Shown piece after piece: positions 9,451 through 15,546 of a DNA stretch of 64,000 nucleotides. The DNA is from an uncultured Prevotellaceae bacterium (GTDB lineage: Bacteria; Bacteroidota; Bacteroidia; Bacteroidales; Bacteroidaceae), in contig CAMYZO010000004.1 in NCBI GenBank assembly GCA_947303855.1, positions 1 through 64,000 of the forward strand. Reading direction: 5' to 3'. A model generated the notes under the pieces. That model was given only the letters and a program-made list of their open reading frames with translations, did no database searches and had not been told where the DNA came from. The first letter of the stretch is position 1. Every line of letters starts with the position of its first letter. Position numbers and translations under genes: made by a program.

Positions 9451-9513
9451 AAATGTGCGTAAACCAGCGGAATCTCAAAAAAAAAGGCAGATTCCGCTGG
9501 TTTACGCACATTT
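9451..9513. repeat. 25-bp perfect palindrome upstream of the ATPase gene (IR1)
   Basis: Arms 9451-9475 and 9489-9513 are perfect reverse complements around a 13-base A-rich spacer. Each arm contains GTGCGTAAACCAGCGGAATC or its complement. The right arm covers the position where the -33 element of the downstream promoter should lie, and the whole palindrome sits upstream of the predicted transcription start, so it would act as DNA for the ATPase gene rather than as a leader hairpin. It could also serve as a terminator for something read from the left (TTTTTT follows), but no plus-strand gene ends nearby. A related palindrome lies just after the ATPase gene. Confidence 0.92.
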
Positions 9514-9518
9514 TTTAT

Positions 9519-9526
9519 TATCTTTG
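9519..9526 (+). promoter_or_regulatory. -7 promoter element of the palindrome-flanked ATPase gene
   Basis: TATCTTTG matches the Bacteroidetes TAnnTTTG element and lies 19 bases before the ATG. The -33 region falls inside the right arm of IR1, so a protein bound to the palindrome would be expected to affect transcription. Confidence 0.7.
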
Positions 9527-9545
9527 CAGCAAAATTGCCTGAATT

Positions 9546-10985
9546 ATGCTAATAGGTCGAGACAACGAAAAAAGAACCCTTCAGGATGCTCTCACGGATG
9601 AGTATTCACAGTTTATAGCAGTCTATGGACGTCGCCGTGTAGGCAAGACATTCTTAATAAGAGAGTCATACGACTATCACTTCACGTTCCAGTTTACGGG
9701 AGCTGCCAAGACTACAGCCAGAAAACAACTGGCCCGATTCCGTATGGCTCTGAAAGAACATGGGTTGCAGGATATGCCGAGCGTGTTCAGCAATTGGATT
9801 GTTGCCTTTTCTGAGTTGAGACGTTATATATCGCTTCAGCCAGAAGGTAAGAAGGTGATATTCCTTGACGAACTGCCCTGGATGGACGCACCCCGTTCGG
9901 GCTTCCTTTCTGAACTGGAATCGTTTTGGAATGGCTGGGCCTCGGCCAGAAAGGACATTGTCTTTGTGGTCTGCGGCAGTGCCACGTCGTGGATGGTCAA
10001 GAAGATTATCAAGAACAAAGGCGGGTTGCATAACCGGCTTACCCATCGGATAGCTCTCAAGCCCTTCTCTCTTCGGTTATGCGAAGAGCTGATGCAAGCG
10101 CGTGGCATCGAGATGACACGCAAGCAGATACTGAATGGCTACATGGTGTTTGGAGGAGTACCTTACTACTGGAGCTTGTTGCAGAAAGGTGCAAGTCTTA
10201 CGCAGGAGATCGACCGGCTTATCTTCTCGAAAGATGGAGATATGTACGACGAGTTCAGCATGCTCTATGCGTCGCTTTTTAAGAAACCGGAGCCATACAT
10301 TAAGGTAATCAGACTTTTGGCTGATAAGAAAGAGGGAATGACCAGGCTGGAACTGATTGAAAAAGGAAAACTGGAAGATAACGGAGCCTTGACAGACATC
10401 TTGAACGACTTGGAATGGTGTGGTTTTATCCGTGGCTACTCCGCGATAGGCAAACAGGTGAAAGACGAAATCTTCCAACTCATCGACCACTATACGCTGT
10501 TCTATTACGAATACATCAACGGCATACACCATGGCAAGAACTTCTGGCAGGCCACGGAAGGAACACCGCGATACTACAATTGGTGTGGCCGTGCCTTTGA
10601 GCGCGTCTGTCTCTGGCATACAGACCAGATCAAGCACAAACTTGGCATCAGCGGAATTCTGACCGAAGAATACGCTTGGCGGTATAGTCCGAAGAAAAAG
10701 CAAGACAACAATGAGTTGACGAAGGAGAAGGGTAAACAAGTTGATCTGCTGATAGACCGCAGCGATGGTATTATAGACTTGTGCGAGATGAAATACCATG
10801 AAGGTAAGTTTGCCATCTCAGAGTTGTACCAGAAGGACTTAAATGACAGAAAAGATGTCTTTAGGCAGGTAACAAAAACGCAGAAAAGTGTCCATACTGT
10901 GATGGTGACCACTGACGGTCTTCTGAACAACGCCTACACAAAAGACATACAGAACGAGGTCTGTCTGAACGATTTATTCTATTGA
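9546..10985 (+). CDS. AAA ATPase (ATPase_2) with C-terminal DUF234 / PD-(D/E)XK-like domain
   Basis: The 479-residue protein starts with an ATPase_2-type AAA domain: Walker A GRRRVGKT near residue 29 and Walker B VIFLDELPWM near residue 105. A winged-helix-like middle follows (about 240-300). The C-terminal DUF234 region contains QVDLLIDRSDGIIDLCEMKY; its spaced Asp and ExK fit a PD-(D/E)XK nuclease core. Relatives are scattered through bacteria and archaea, often near mobile DNA, with no settled function. It is a single-gene unit with its own promoter and is bracketed by IR1 and IR2, which share one sequence motif; binding of the protein to these sites is an inference. Base composition is more AT-rich than the flanking core genes, consistent with transfer. 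Confidence 0.85.
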   Translation: MLIGRDNEKRTLQDALTDEYSQFIAVYGRRRVGKTFLIRESYDYHFTFQFTGAAKTTARKQLARFRMALKEHGLQDMPSVFSNWIVAFSELRRYISLQPEGKKVIFLDELPWMDAPRSGFLSELESFWNGWASARKDIVFVVCGSATSWMVKKIIKNKGGLHNRLTHRIALKPFSLRLCEELMQARGIEMTRKQILNGYMVFGGVPYYWSLLQKGASLTQEIDRLIFSKDGDMYDEFSMLYASLFKKPEPYIKVIRLLADKKEGMTRLELIEKGKLEDNGALTDILNDLEWCGFIRGYSAIGKQVKDEIFQLIDHYTLFYYEYINGIHHGKNFWQATEGTPRYYNWCGRAFERVCLWHTDQIKHKLGISGILTEEYAWRYSPKKKQDNNELTKEKGKQVDLLIDRSDGIIDLCEMKYHEGKFAISELYQKDLNDRKDVFRQVTKTQKSVHTVMVTTDGLLNNAYTKDIQNEVCLNDLFY

Positions 10986-10995
10986 CAGTAAAGGG

Positions 10996-11059
10996 AAATG
11001 TACGTAAACCTGCGGAATCCACTGTTTTTTTACAGATTCCGCGAGTTTACGCACAATTT
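10996..11059. repeat. Imperfect palindrome downstream of the ATPase gene (IR2), related to IR1
   Basis: Arms at about 10996-11019 and 11035-11059 pair at 18 of 21 central positions. Each resembles the IR1 arm: the left reads GTACGTAAACCTGCGGAATC and the complement of the right reads GTGCGTAAACTCGCGGAATC. It begins ten bases after the ATPase stop codon. No T-run follows the right arm, so it is not a typical terminator. The same motif on both sides of the gene suggests paired binding sites or ends of a small mobile unit. Confidence 0.85.
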
Positions 11060-11369
11060 AAGAGCAAAAACATATTCCAGACCGAAGGTTGTTACGCCGC
11101 AACCTCAAACGTTTTAGCGACGAACGGGACTAATCCATTTTTTTCAAGATAATTTCACTTTCGTATTTCTCATCTAATCTATTTGACATGGAAATGAAAT
11201 AGGTATTATAGAATGACGGGCGCTAGGCATCATAAACAAATAAACTCATCAATAAGGGCGTGGCAGATAGGCATTGCCGCAGCAACAAACATCTGACTGA
11301 TGAGTTGATTATAGAATTATAAAGATATTCTGATCTGCAACTTTTTCATCTTTTTTTTGTGCAAATCGT
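11060..11369. other. AT-rich intergenic stretch with small hairpins, no gene
   Basis: I see no convincing coding region here. It contains a small hairpin (AGGTTG/CAACCT, 11086-11105). It also contains a nine-base inverted pair AACTCATCA/TGATGAGTT (11243-11251 and 11298-11306) enclosing a GGCA/TGCC inner pair. The ORF track's 72-residue minus-strand ORF in 11309-11527 has no family resemblance and overlaps the structured leader described next. Confidence 0.5.
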
Positions 11370-11390
11370 TGGAATTTGAGTTTTTTTTCA

Positions 11391-11398
11391 TAAATTTG
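11391..11398 (+). promoter_or_regulatory. -7 promoter element for the structured leader and lipoprotein
   Basis: TAAATTTG matches TAnnTTTG. It is bracketed by an 11-bp perfect inverted repeat, TGGAATTTGAG (11370-11380) and CTCAAATTCCA (11433-11443), so an operator role for the repeat is possible. The predicted start, about 11404, leaves a leader of roughly 245 bases before the lipoprotein ATG. Confidence 0.6.
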
Positions 11399-11403
11399 CA
11401 CCG

Positions 11404-11640
11404 TGTTCTCATAAGAGGCACAACATAATTTGCTCAAATTCCAGCTCGAATCACCACCTCGGACAGCGAATAACGAGCAAAATACAAAACGTATTTGGAG
11501 TACGCACTTTGAGTGCGTCTTCTCCATAACGTTTTGGGGCTTGTGGTGAGCCTGAGCTGGATATGGCAGGAGCGCACTCTTTTCATATCCAGAAGTTAGT
11601 GCTAACTTGTTGAAAGGGATATTAGTATTAACTTATAAAC
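11404..11640 (+). ncRNA. Candidate structured 5-prime leader or ncRNA, unidentified
   Basis: Several perfect helices can be drawn. CCAGCTC (11441-11447) pairs with GAGCTGG (11554-11560), stacked near TCACCAC/GTGGTGA (11451-11457 with 11543-11549). Inside lie AAAACGT/ACGTTTT (11486-11492 with 11529-11535), GGAG/CTCC, and a terminal hairpin ACGCACT-TTG-AGTGCGT (11502-11518). Two more hairpins follow: GGATATG/CATATCC (11559-11565 with 11584-11590) and AAGTTA/TAACTT near 11593-11608. This nesting is far beyond chance and lies directly between a promoter and a lipoprotein ATG. I do not recognise the class; it could be a cis-regulatory leader or an independent RNA. Confidence 0.55.
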
Positions 11641-11648
11641 ATACAATT

Positions 11649-12569
11649 ATGAGCAAACAAAAAAACACAAACCTCTTAGGGTTAGCCATTATCATGTTAG
11701 TTTTCACTTCATGTACGGCACCCCAGTATTTATCAAAGCCAATCGTTCACTATCCTGGTATCAAAAACACAGGTACTTATGGTATCCAAAACATGGACGA
11801 GAAAGGGAAAACACAAAGCACGTTCTGTCACTATGACGGCTTTGACGTGCAATACTTCGTTGATGGGGACTTCAGACCTTATTTCGTTATTACAAACAAC
11901 ACAAACAAAAGTCTAATCATTGACAAATCAAAAAGTTATGTACTGTATAACGGATATGCGACACAGTTATTCAAAGATGTTCGCTCTTCAAGGAGCACAA
12001 CATTCAATAATGTACAAGACGCGATTAATAATGTTCAAACAAATGAGGCTGGTGTTTCAATGACAGTGCCACCATATTCCAAATGGGAACTTCCCCTCCA
12101 AGAAACGAATGTAAGGAAAATGACGATTCCTGCTTTTAATAGGACACCAGGCACTCACACTTTAACATCGTTTGACAATCCTGAGAATGTAGAATTTGTA
12201 CTACCTTATTCTTTCGATTATTCAATGGCAAATTGGGACACAAGTAGAAATCGATTATTTGTGAAAGAGTTGGAGGTAGAAACATTTGAGAAAACGAAGC
12301 CTTTTAGATCAGAGGGACCATCCTCATACGGTATCTTTTATTCAACAACTCGAAAAAATGGTGAGCCAGACTGGTCTAAAACAAAAAGAGTAAACTCTAT
12401 CAATTTAGAACGATACAGAAAACACAAGAGAGCCGTAGATATAAGTCATGGAATATGGGGAACAATATTCTTACCCGTTTTTTTAACTGGATATTTTATT
12501 TACCTTCGAGGATGTGACCATGAACCTCCTGTGTATGATACTGCATGGTGGGATAAAACATACGAGTGA
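11649..12569 (+). CDS. Lipoprotein of unknown function with a C-terminal hydrophobic segment
   Basis: I chose the ATG at 11649 rather than the ORF track's upstream start because it opens a lipoprotein signal (GLAIIMLVFTSC), giving 306 residues. The mature part has a beta-rich region and near the C terminus a hydrophobic stretch (GTIFLPVFLTGYFIYL) followed by a short tail. No enzymatic motif or family is recognised. Codon use is AT-rich compared with the core genes. The gene follows the long structured leader and is followed by about 110 bases without a gene before the next promoter. It probably sits in the outer or inner membrane; the function is unknown. Confidence 0.65.
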   Translation: MSKQKNTNLLGLAIIMLVFTSCTAPQYLSKPIVHYPGIKNTGTYGIQNMDEKGKTQSTFCHYDGFDVQYFVDGDFRPYFVITNNTNKSLIIDKSKSYVLYNGYATQLFKDVRSSRSTTFNNVQDAINNVQTNEAGVSMTVPPYSKWELPLQETNVRKMTIPAFNRTPGTHTLTSFDNPENVEFVLPYSFDYSMANWDTSRNRLFVKELEVETFEKTKPFRSEGPSSYGIFYSTTRKNGEPDWSKTKRVNSINLERYRKHKRAVDISHGIWGTIFLPVFLTGYFIYLRGCDHEPPVYDTAWWDKTYE

Positions 12570-12702
12570 TTTAGATAAGCTGTTGAATAAATGTTGTAAC
12601 TACTCAGTTCACCACGGCCTCTTCAAACCCTTAAAAAATCAAAAACCGGCCGAAAAGGAAGAAAAACGTGCGGAAAAGTTTGTCAAGTTCGGGAAAAGTT
12701 TG

Positions 12703-12710
12703 TATATTTG
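12703..12710 (+). promoter_or_regulatory. Promoter (-33 TTTG and -7 TATATTTG) of a candidate small RNA
   Basis: TATATTTG at 12703-12710 has a TTTG at 12679-12682, spaced 20 bases, close to the usual Bacteroidetes spacing. A 12-base direct repeat (GGAAAAGTTTGT) overlaps the -33 region and recurs at the -7 region. Confidence 0.6.
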
Positions 12711-12715
12711 CAGCG

Positions 12716-12815
12716 TCAAAACATCTGTTTTGGCTATCCGGTAAGTTTCCGAGTGGGGGCAGGACCATATCGCCACCGTCCCGTTTTAAAGAGTTGTTTA
12801 GGCAACTCTTTATTT
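12716..12815 (+). ncRNA. Candidate small RNA of about 100 nt ending at an intrinsic terminator
   Basis: A good promoter is followed after about 75 bases by a perfect 10-bp terminator hairpin, with no plausible ORF between them. The interval has a CAAAAC/GTTTTG hairpin close to the start and a GC-rich middle (GAGTGGGGGCAGGACC) unlike the AT-rich surroundings. It converges on, and its terminator overlaps the stop codon of, the minus-strand nuclease-like gene. I cannot assign a family. The short transcript is an inference from promoter plus terminator. Confidence 0.45.
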
Positions 12816-12816
12816 G
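12787..12816. terminator. Intrinsic terminator shared by the small RNA and the convergent gene
   Basis: TAAAGAGTTG (12787-12796) pairs perfectly with CAACTCTTTA (12803-12812) around a six-base loop. T-rich sequence follows on the plus strand and A-rich sequence precedes it, so it can work in both directions. The minus-strand gene's TAA (12812-12810) lies in the right arm. Confidence 0.75.
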
Positions 12817-13358
12817 TTATATCTACGGCTAAACGTGTTGAAAAAGTCTCTGCTTTCCGTTGAACTTCGTTTTAATAGTATTGATTTCTTCCCCTTGAAC
12901 ACCAAAACCTCCATAGCACTAGGGTTGATTTCAAAATATCGTTTGATACAGCTTGCTAATGAAATCGCACGGTAGTCAGTAGCCATGTTCAGTAGCACAT
13001 GGGTAATCTGCCCGACAGATTCAAGCAACCGATTCATGACAGAAGCCTTGCCATGAATGGTTTTTAAGTCATACATCTTATAGACTCCTTTATTTTCAAA
13101 GATGAAGTCAGCTGTCCTTATTCCCTTTGGATTGGGCAAGATGTAAACTTTGTTTCCATGAGCAACAGCCTTGCGTGCTGCATCAAGTAACAAGGGAAAG
13201 TCTTCACGGTGGCTACCAGCTGCTGCAAAGATGTCTTTCTCATTCTCAACAGGTTTGAAGATGTAAAGAGTGGTCAGCATCTTCAACTGACGTATGAAGT
13301 CTGCTCCTGTCAGGATGTGAAGCCGTGCAAGTTCTAATGCTATATCGTATTCTGGCAT
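12810..13358 (-). CDS. Orphan CdiA C-terminal-like nuclease (tRNase toxin-like) domain protein
   Basis: The 182-residue protein resembles the stand-alone form of the C-terminal nuclease domain of CdiA-type contact toxins found in Bacteroidetes mobile regions. Visible features are KVYILPNPKGIRTADFIFE, then YDLKTI about 12 residues later and GQITHVLLNM. The Asp of TADF with the D-x-K of YDLKT fits a PD-(D/E)XK-type active site. There is no signal peptide, no delivery domain and no obvious immunity gene next to it. It is preceded by about 200 bases of leader from its own minus-strand promoter. It may be a toxin of unknown delivery, a remnant cassette or an intracellular nuclease. Recognition is by pattern only, so the family call is moderate. 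Confidence 0.5.
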   Translation of the reverse strand: MPEYDIALELARLHILTGADFIRQLKMLTTLYIFKPVENEKDIFAAAGSHREDFPLLLDAARKAVAHGNKVYILPNPKGIRTADFIFENKGVYKMYDLKTIHGKASVMNRLLESVGQITHVLLNMATDYRAISLASCIKRYFEINPSAMEVLVFKGKKSILLKRSSTESRDFFNTFSRRYNK

Positions 13359-13567
13359 GTCATCTTTTCGTTCACCAACGCGGACGCTACAGTTGCATTA
13401 CACCTGTACTTAGATTCAAATTTGCGAGATTTGACTGCACAGACAGTAACGTCCGAAAACGTCCTTTTCCCATTGGCCAAGCCCTACAAACTGCATCGTC
13501 AGCCTCCGGACTCCATCGATGTTTGTTTTGACCCGCCCTGCCATAGAGTGGCTGGCTTAGTCGGGTG

Positions 13568-13575
13568 CAAACATA
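13568..13575 (-). promoter_or_regulatory. -7 promoter element of the orphan nuclease gene
   Basis: The minus strand reads TATGTTTG, matching TAnnTTTG, with TTTGT-rich sequence about 20 bases upstream. The predicted start is near 13563, leaving a leader of about 205 bases before the ATG at 13358. Confidence 0.55.
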
Positions 13576-13777
13576 CAAACTTTATTTGTAAAAACAAAAA
13601 AAATGGAAGGAAATCAAGAAAATAAAATCCGCAAAATAATAAGCCGTACATCAATATACCACACTGCCGCTAATCACCTTATTTATAATAATATTGAAAA
13701 CGCACAAAAAGAAGGAAAGATTTAACGATTCTGCGTAAAATGAAGCCGAAGGAAATTGGTTTTTCAGAAAAAAGCAG

Positions 13778-13785
13778 TATATTTG
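13778..13785 (+). promoter_or_regulatory. Promoter of the RhuM gene
   Basis: TATATTTG with a TTG 19 bases upstream (13756-13758) matches the Bacteroidetes -33/-7 pattern. The leader to the ATG is about 45 bases. Confidence 0.65.
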
Positions 13786-13835
13786 CAGCGGTATTGGCAT
13801 GAGACTGTATCACGCATCAACATTATGCATAAAAA

Positions 13836-14831
13836 ATGGAAGAAAACAACAAAATTCTTATTTATACGGACGGTAACGGGCTGACGAAAATAGACGTAAA
13901 GCTTGAAGATAACACGCTGTGGCTCACACAAGCCCAGATGTGCGAGCTGTATCAAACGAGCAAATCGAATGTAAGTGAACACATCAAGCACATATTTGAA
14001 GAAGGCGAATTGCAGGAAGATGCAGTTGTTCGGAAATTCCGAACAACTGCATCAGACGGCAAACTATACCTGACAACTTTTTATAATTTGGACATGATTA
14101 TTGCCTTGGGGTACCGTGTGCGCTCCATCATTGCGACACGGTTCAGGCAATGGGCTACGGAACGACTCAAAGAATATATTGTCAAAGGATTTACACTCGA
14201 CGATGAACGGCTTAAGAAACTTGGCGGTGGCGGTTACTGGAAAGAACTACTTGAACGCATCCGAGACATCCGAGCCACAGAGAAGGTCCTCTATCGGCAA
14301 GTGCTGGAAATTTACGCCACAAGTATCGACTATGACCCACGAGCATCTGTATCTCAGGAGTTTTTCAAGAAAGTACAGAACAAGATTCATTATGCCATCC
14401 ATGGACGCACAGCTGCAGAGTTGATAGTGGAACGTGCAGATGCAGAAAAAGACTTCATGGGGCTTCTCACGTTCAAAGGTAATCAGCCCACATTGGTTGA
14501 AGCTAAAACAGCGAAGAACTACCTGGATGCCAAAGAACTCCGTGCTATGGGGCAACTGGTTTCGGGATATTTGGACTTTGCAGAACGACAGGCAGAACGC
14601 GAACAGCCGATGACAATGAACGACTGGGCCAACTATTTAGACCGCATTCTTACAATGTCTGGCGAACAACTGTTGCAAGGTGCCGGCAGCGTATCGCATG
14701 CCGAAGCAATGGAACACGCGACAAGCGAATATCGCAAATACAAACAACGCACCATCAGCGATGTAGAACAGGACTATCTGGATGCTATCAAACGACTGGG
14801 CAACATAGGAAAGGAAGAAGACGCAAAGTAA
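13836..14831 (+). CDS. RhuM family protein (Virulence_RhuM)
   Basis: This 331-residue protein has the hallmark order of the RhuM family: LWLTQAQMCELYQTSKSNVSEHIKHIFEEGEL near residues 29-60, YNLDMIIALGYRVRS near 85-99, RFRQWATERLKEYI near 103-116, and a C-terminal YLDAIKRLG segment. The N-terminal part looks like a helix-turn-helix DNA-binding region. The family is named from Salmonella pathogenicity islands and in gut bacteria is commonly found in defence and mobile islands; its biochemical role is unknown. It has its own promoter. Remnants of other genes follow directly, supporting the idea that this is a decaying island. Confidence 0.85.
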   Translation: MEENNKILIYTDGNGLTKIDVKLEDNTLWLTQAQMCELYQTSKSNVSEHIKHIFEEGELQEDAVVRKFRTTASDGKLYLTTFYNLDMIIALGYRVRSIIATRFRQWATERLKEYIVKGFTLDDERLKKLGGGGYWKELLERIRDIRATEKVLYRQVLEIYATSIDYDPRASVSQEFFKKVQNKIHYAIHGRTAAELIVERADAEKDFMGLLTFKGNQPTLVEAKTAKNYLDAKELRAMGQLVSGYLDFAERQAEREQPMTMNDWANYLDRILTMSGEQLLQGAGSVSHAEAMEHATSEYRKYKQRTISDVEQDYLDAIKRLGNIGKEEDAK

Positions 14832-14949
14832 GTGTAATGTTCCCGAGGCTGAGTGGTTCAGTGGAACACCATCTAATAGAAAGACTTATAGAACTGGATG
14901 CTAACCATGCGAAAGGAACACCGGTCTTTATTGAACCATAATACATAAT
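14832..14949. other. Short stretch after RhuM, possible gene debris
   Basis: A 34-codon ORF (14837-14941, starting MFPRLSGSVEH and ending TPVFIEP) is the only open frame. I do not recognise it, and it may be the tail of a lost gene. Nothing else is visible. Confidence 0.3.
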
Positions 14950-15075
14950 ATGACCCAACCCGAATTACAGCAATACTTGCTCCGCGAGTACCCACAAGAG
15001 AATGCTCTGTATGGTTCAATTTTGAAGCTAAATTATAGCCAGAATTCGCAAAGACAGCCAAAAGAACATGGTTAA
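14950..15075 (+). pseudogene. Remnant of an AlbA_2 (Schlafen-like) ATP-binding protein gene
   Basis: Translation from the ATG at 14950 gives MTQPELQQYLLREYPQEN, which matches the characteristic start of Bacteroidetes AlbA_2-domain putative DNA-binding or ATP-binding proteins. After about 18 codons the similarity stops, and a stop codon follows at 15073-15075; the rest of the several-hundred-residue protein is missing. A large internal deletion is the simplest explanation. The match is from memory of the family's N terminus. Confidence 0.5.
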
Positions 15076-15111
15076 CAGACAATAATTATAATACGATAAA
15101 AGAATGGACAA

Positions 15112-15528
15112 ATGGATAAGGAACAACTAAAAGAAAGAGAAACAAGGGTGATAGAACTTGCAGTAGAATTTTGTAATGAGCACTTGGACGAAGAGTGCAC
15201 AGAGCTATGTACAAAACTTGTGCAGAAACTGGGACGCAAGCGTTCCTGCCCACTACAATACGGAAGGATTGAGATATGGGCAGCTGCATCGGTATATACC
15301 ATCTGCAGCATCAACTTCATGTTCAGCAAGAGTTCACGGTTGAGCACATCATCTTTTGAAATTGCTGAGCATTTTGGTGCAAGCGGCTCAACAATAGCGC
15401 AGAAAGTCACCAAAGACTTACTGAAGATAAGCAACGTCTTTGACCCCAATTTCTCTCTGAAGGAGATTGCCGATAACAATCCATTCAATCATCTTGTAAT
15501 GAGAAACGGCTTCATCTTCTTTGAATAG
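15112..15528 (+). CDS. DUF6398-like small protein
   Basis: This 138-residue soluble protein has the pattern FCNEHLDEECTELCTKLVQKLGRKR, then GRIEIWAAASVYTICSINFMF and a helix-turn-helix-like segment (FEIAEHFGASGSTIAQKVTKDL), which I associate with DUF6398. The HTH-like part suggests DNA binding or a structural fold derived from it; the function is unknown. It is the last gene of the AT-rich island and ends 18 bases before radA on the same strand, so radA may be read through from here. Confidence 0.65.
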   Translation: MDKEQLKERETRVIELAVEFCNEHLDEECTELCTKLVQKLGRKRSCPLQYGRIEIWAAASVYTICSINFMFSKSSRLSTSSFEIAEHFGASGSTIAQKVTKDLLKISNVFDPNFSLKEIADNNPFNHLVMRNGFIFFE

Positions 15529-15546
15529 CTAAAATGCACATATTAT

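Larger units (their letters stand above)
13359..13835. other. Intergenic region: long leader of the nuclease gene (minus strand) and rhuM promoter region
   Basis: Going left from 13563, the minus strand carries a roughly 200-base untranslated leader to the nuclease gene. It includes a short inverted motif, GGACGTTTTCGGACGT, near 13447-13462. A 63-codon ORF inside it (13387-13578) overlaps the promoter itself and looks accidental. To the right, 13576-13770 is AT-rich, and nothing coding is visible until the rhuM promoter. Confidence 0.5.

Noticed and set aside
11290-11330. CTGATGAG near 11297, a hammerhead-ribozyme-like core
   Set aside because: The required GAAA and the flanking three-stem arrangement are absent; the eight-mer alone occurs by chance.
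11404-11640. Retron or 6S RNA identity for the structured leader
   Set aside because: No reverse transcriptase gene is nearby, and the helix does not have the single long bubble hairpin of 6S RNA. I keep it as unidentified.
13387-13578. 63-codon minus-strand ORF in the nuclease leader
   Set aside because: Its start overlaps the promoter element and it would end before the nuclease ATG; it could be an upstream ORF but nothing supports translation.
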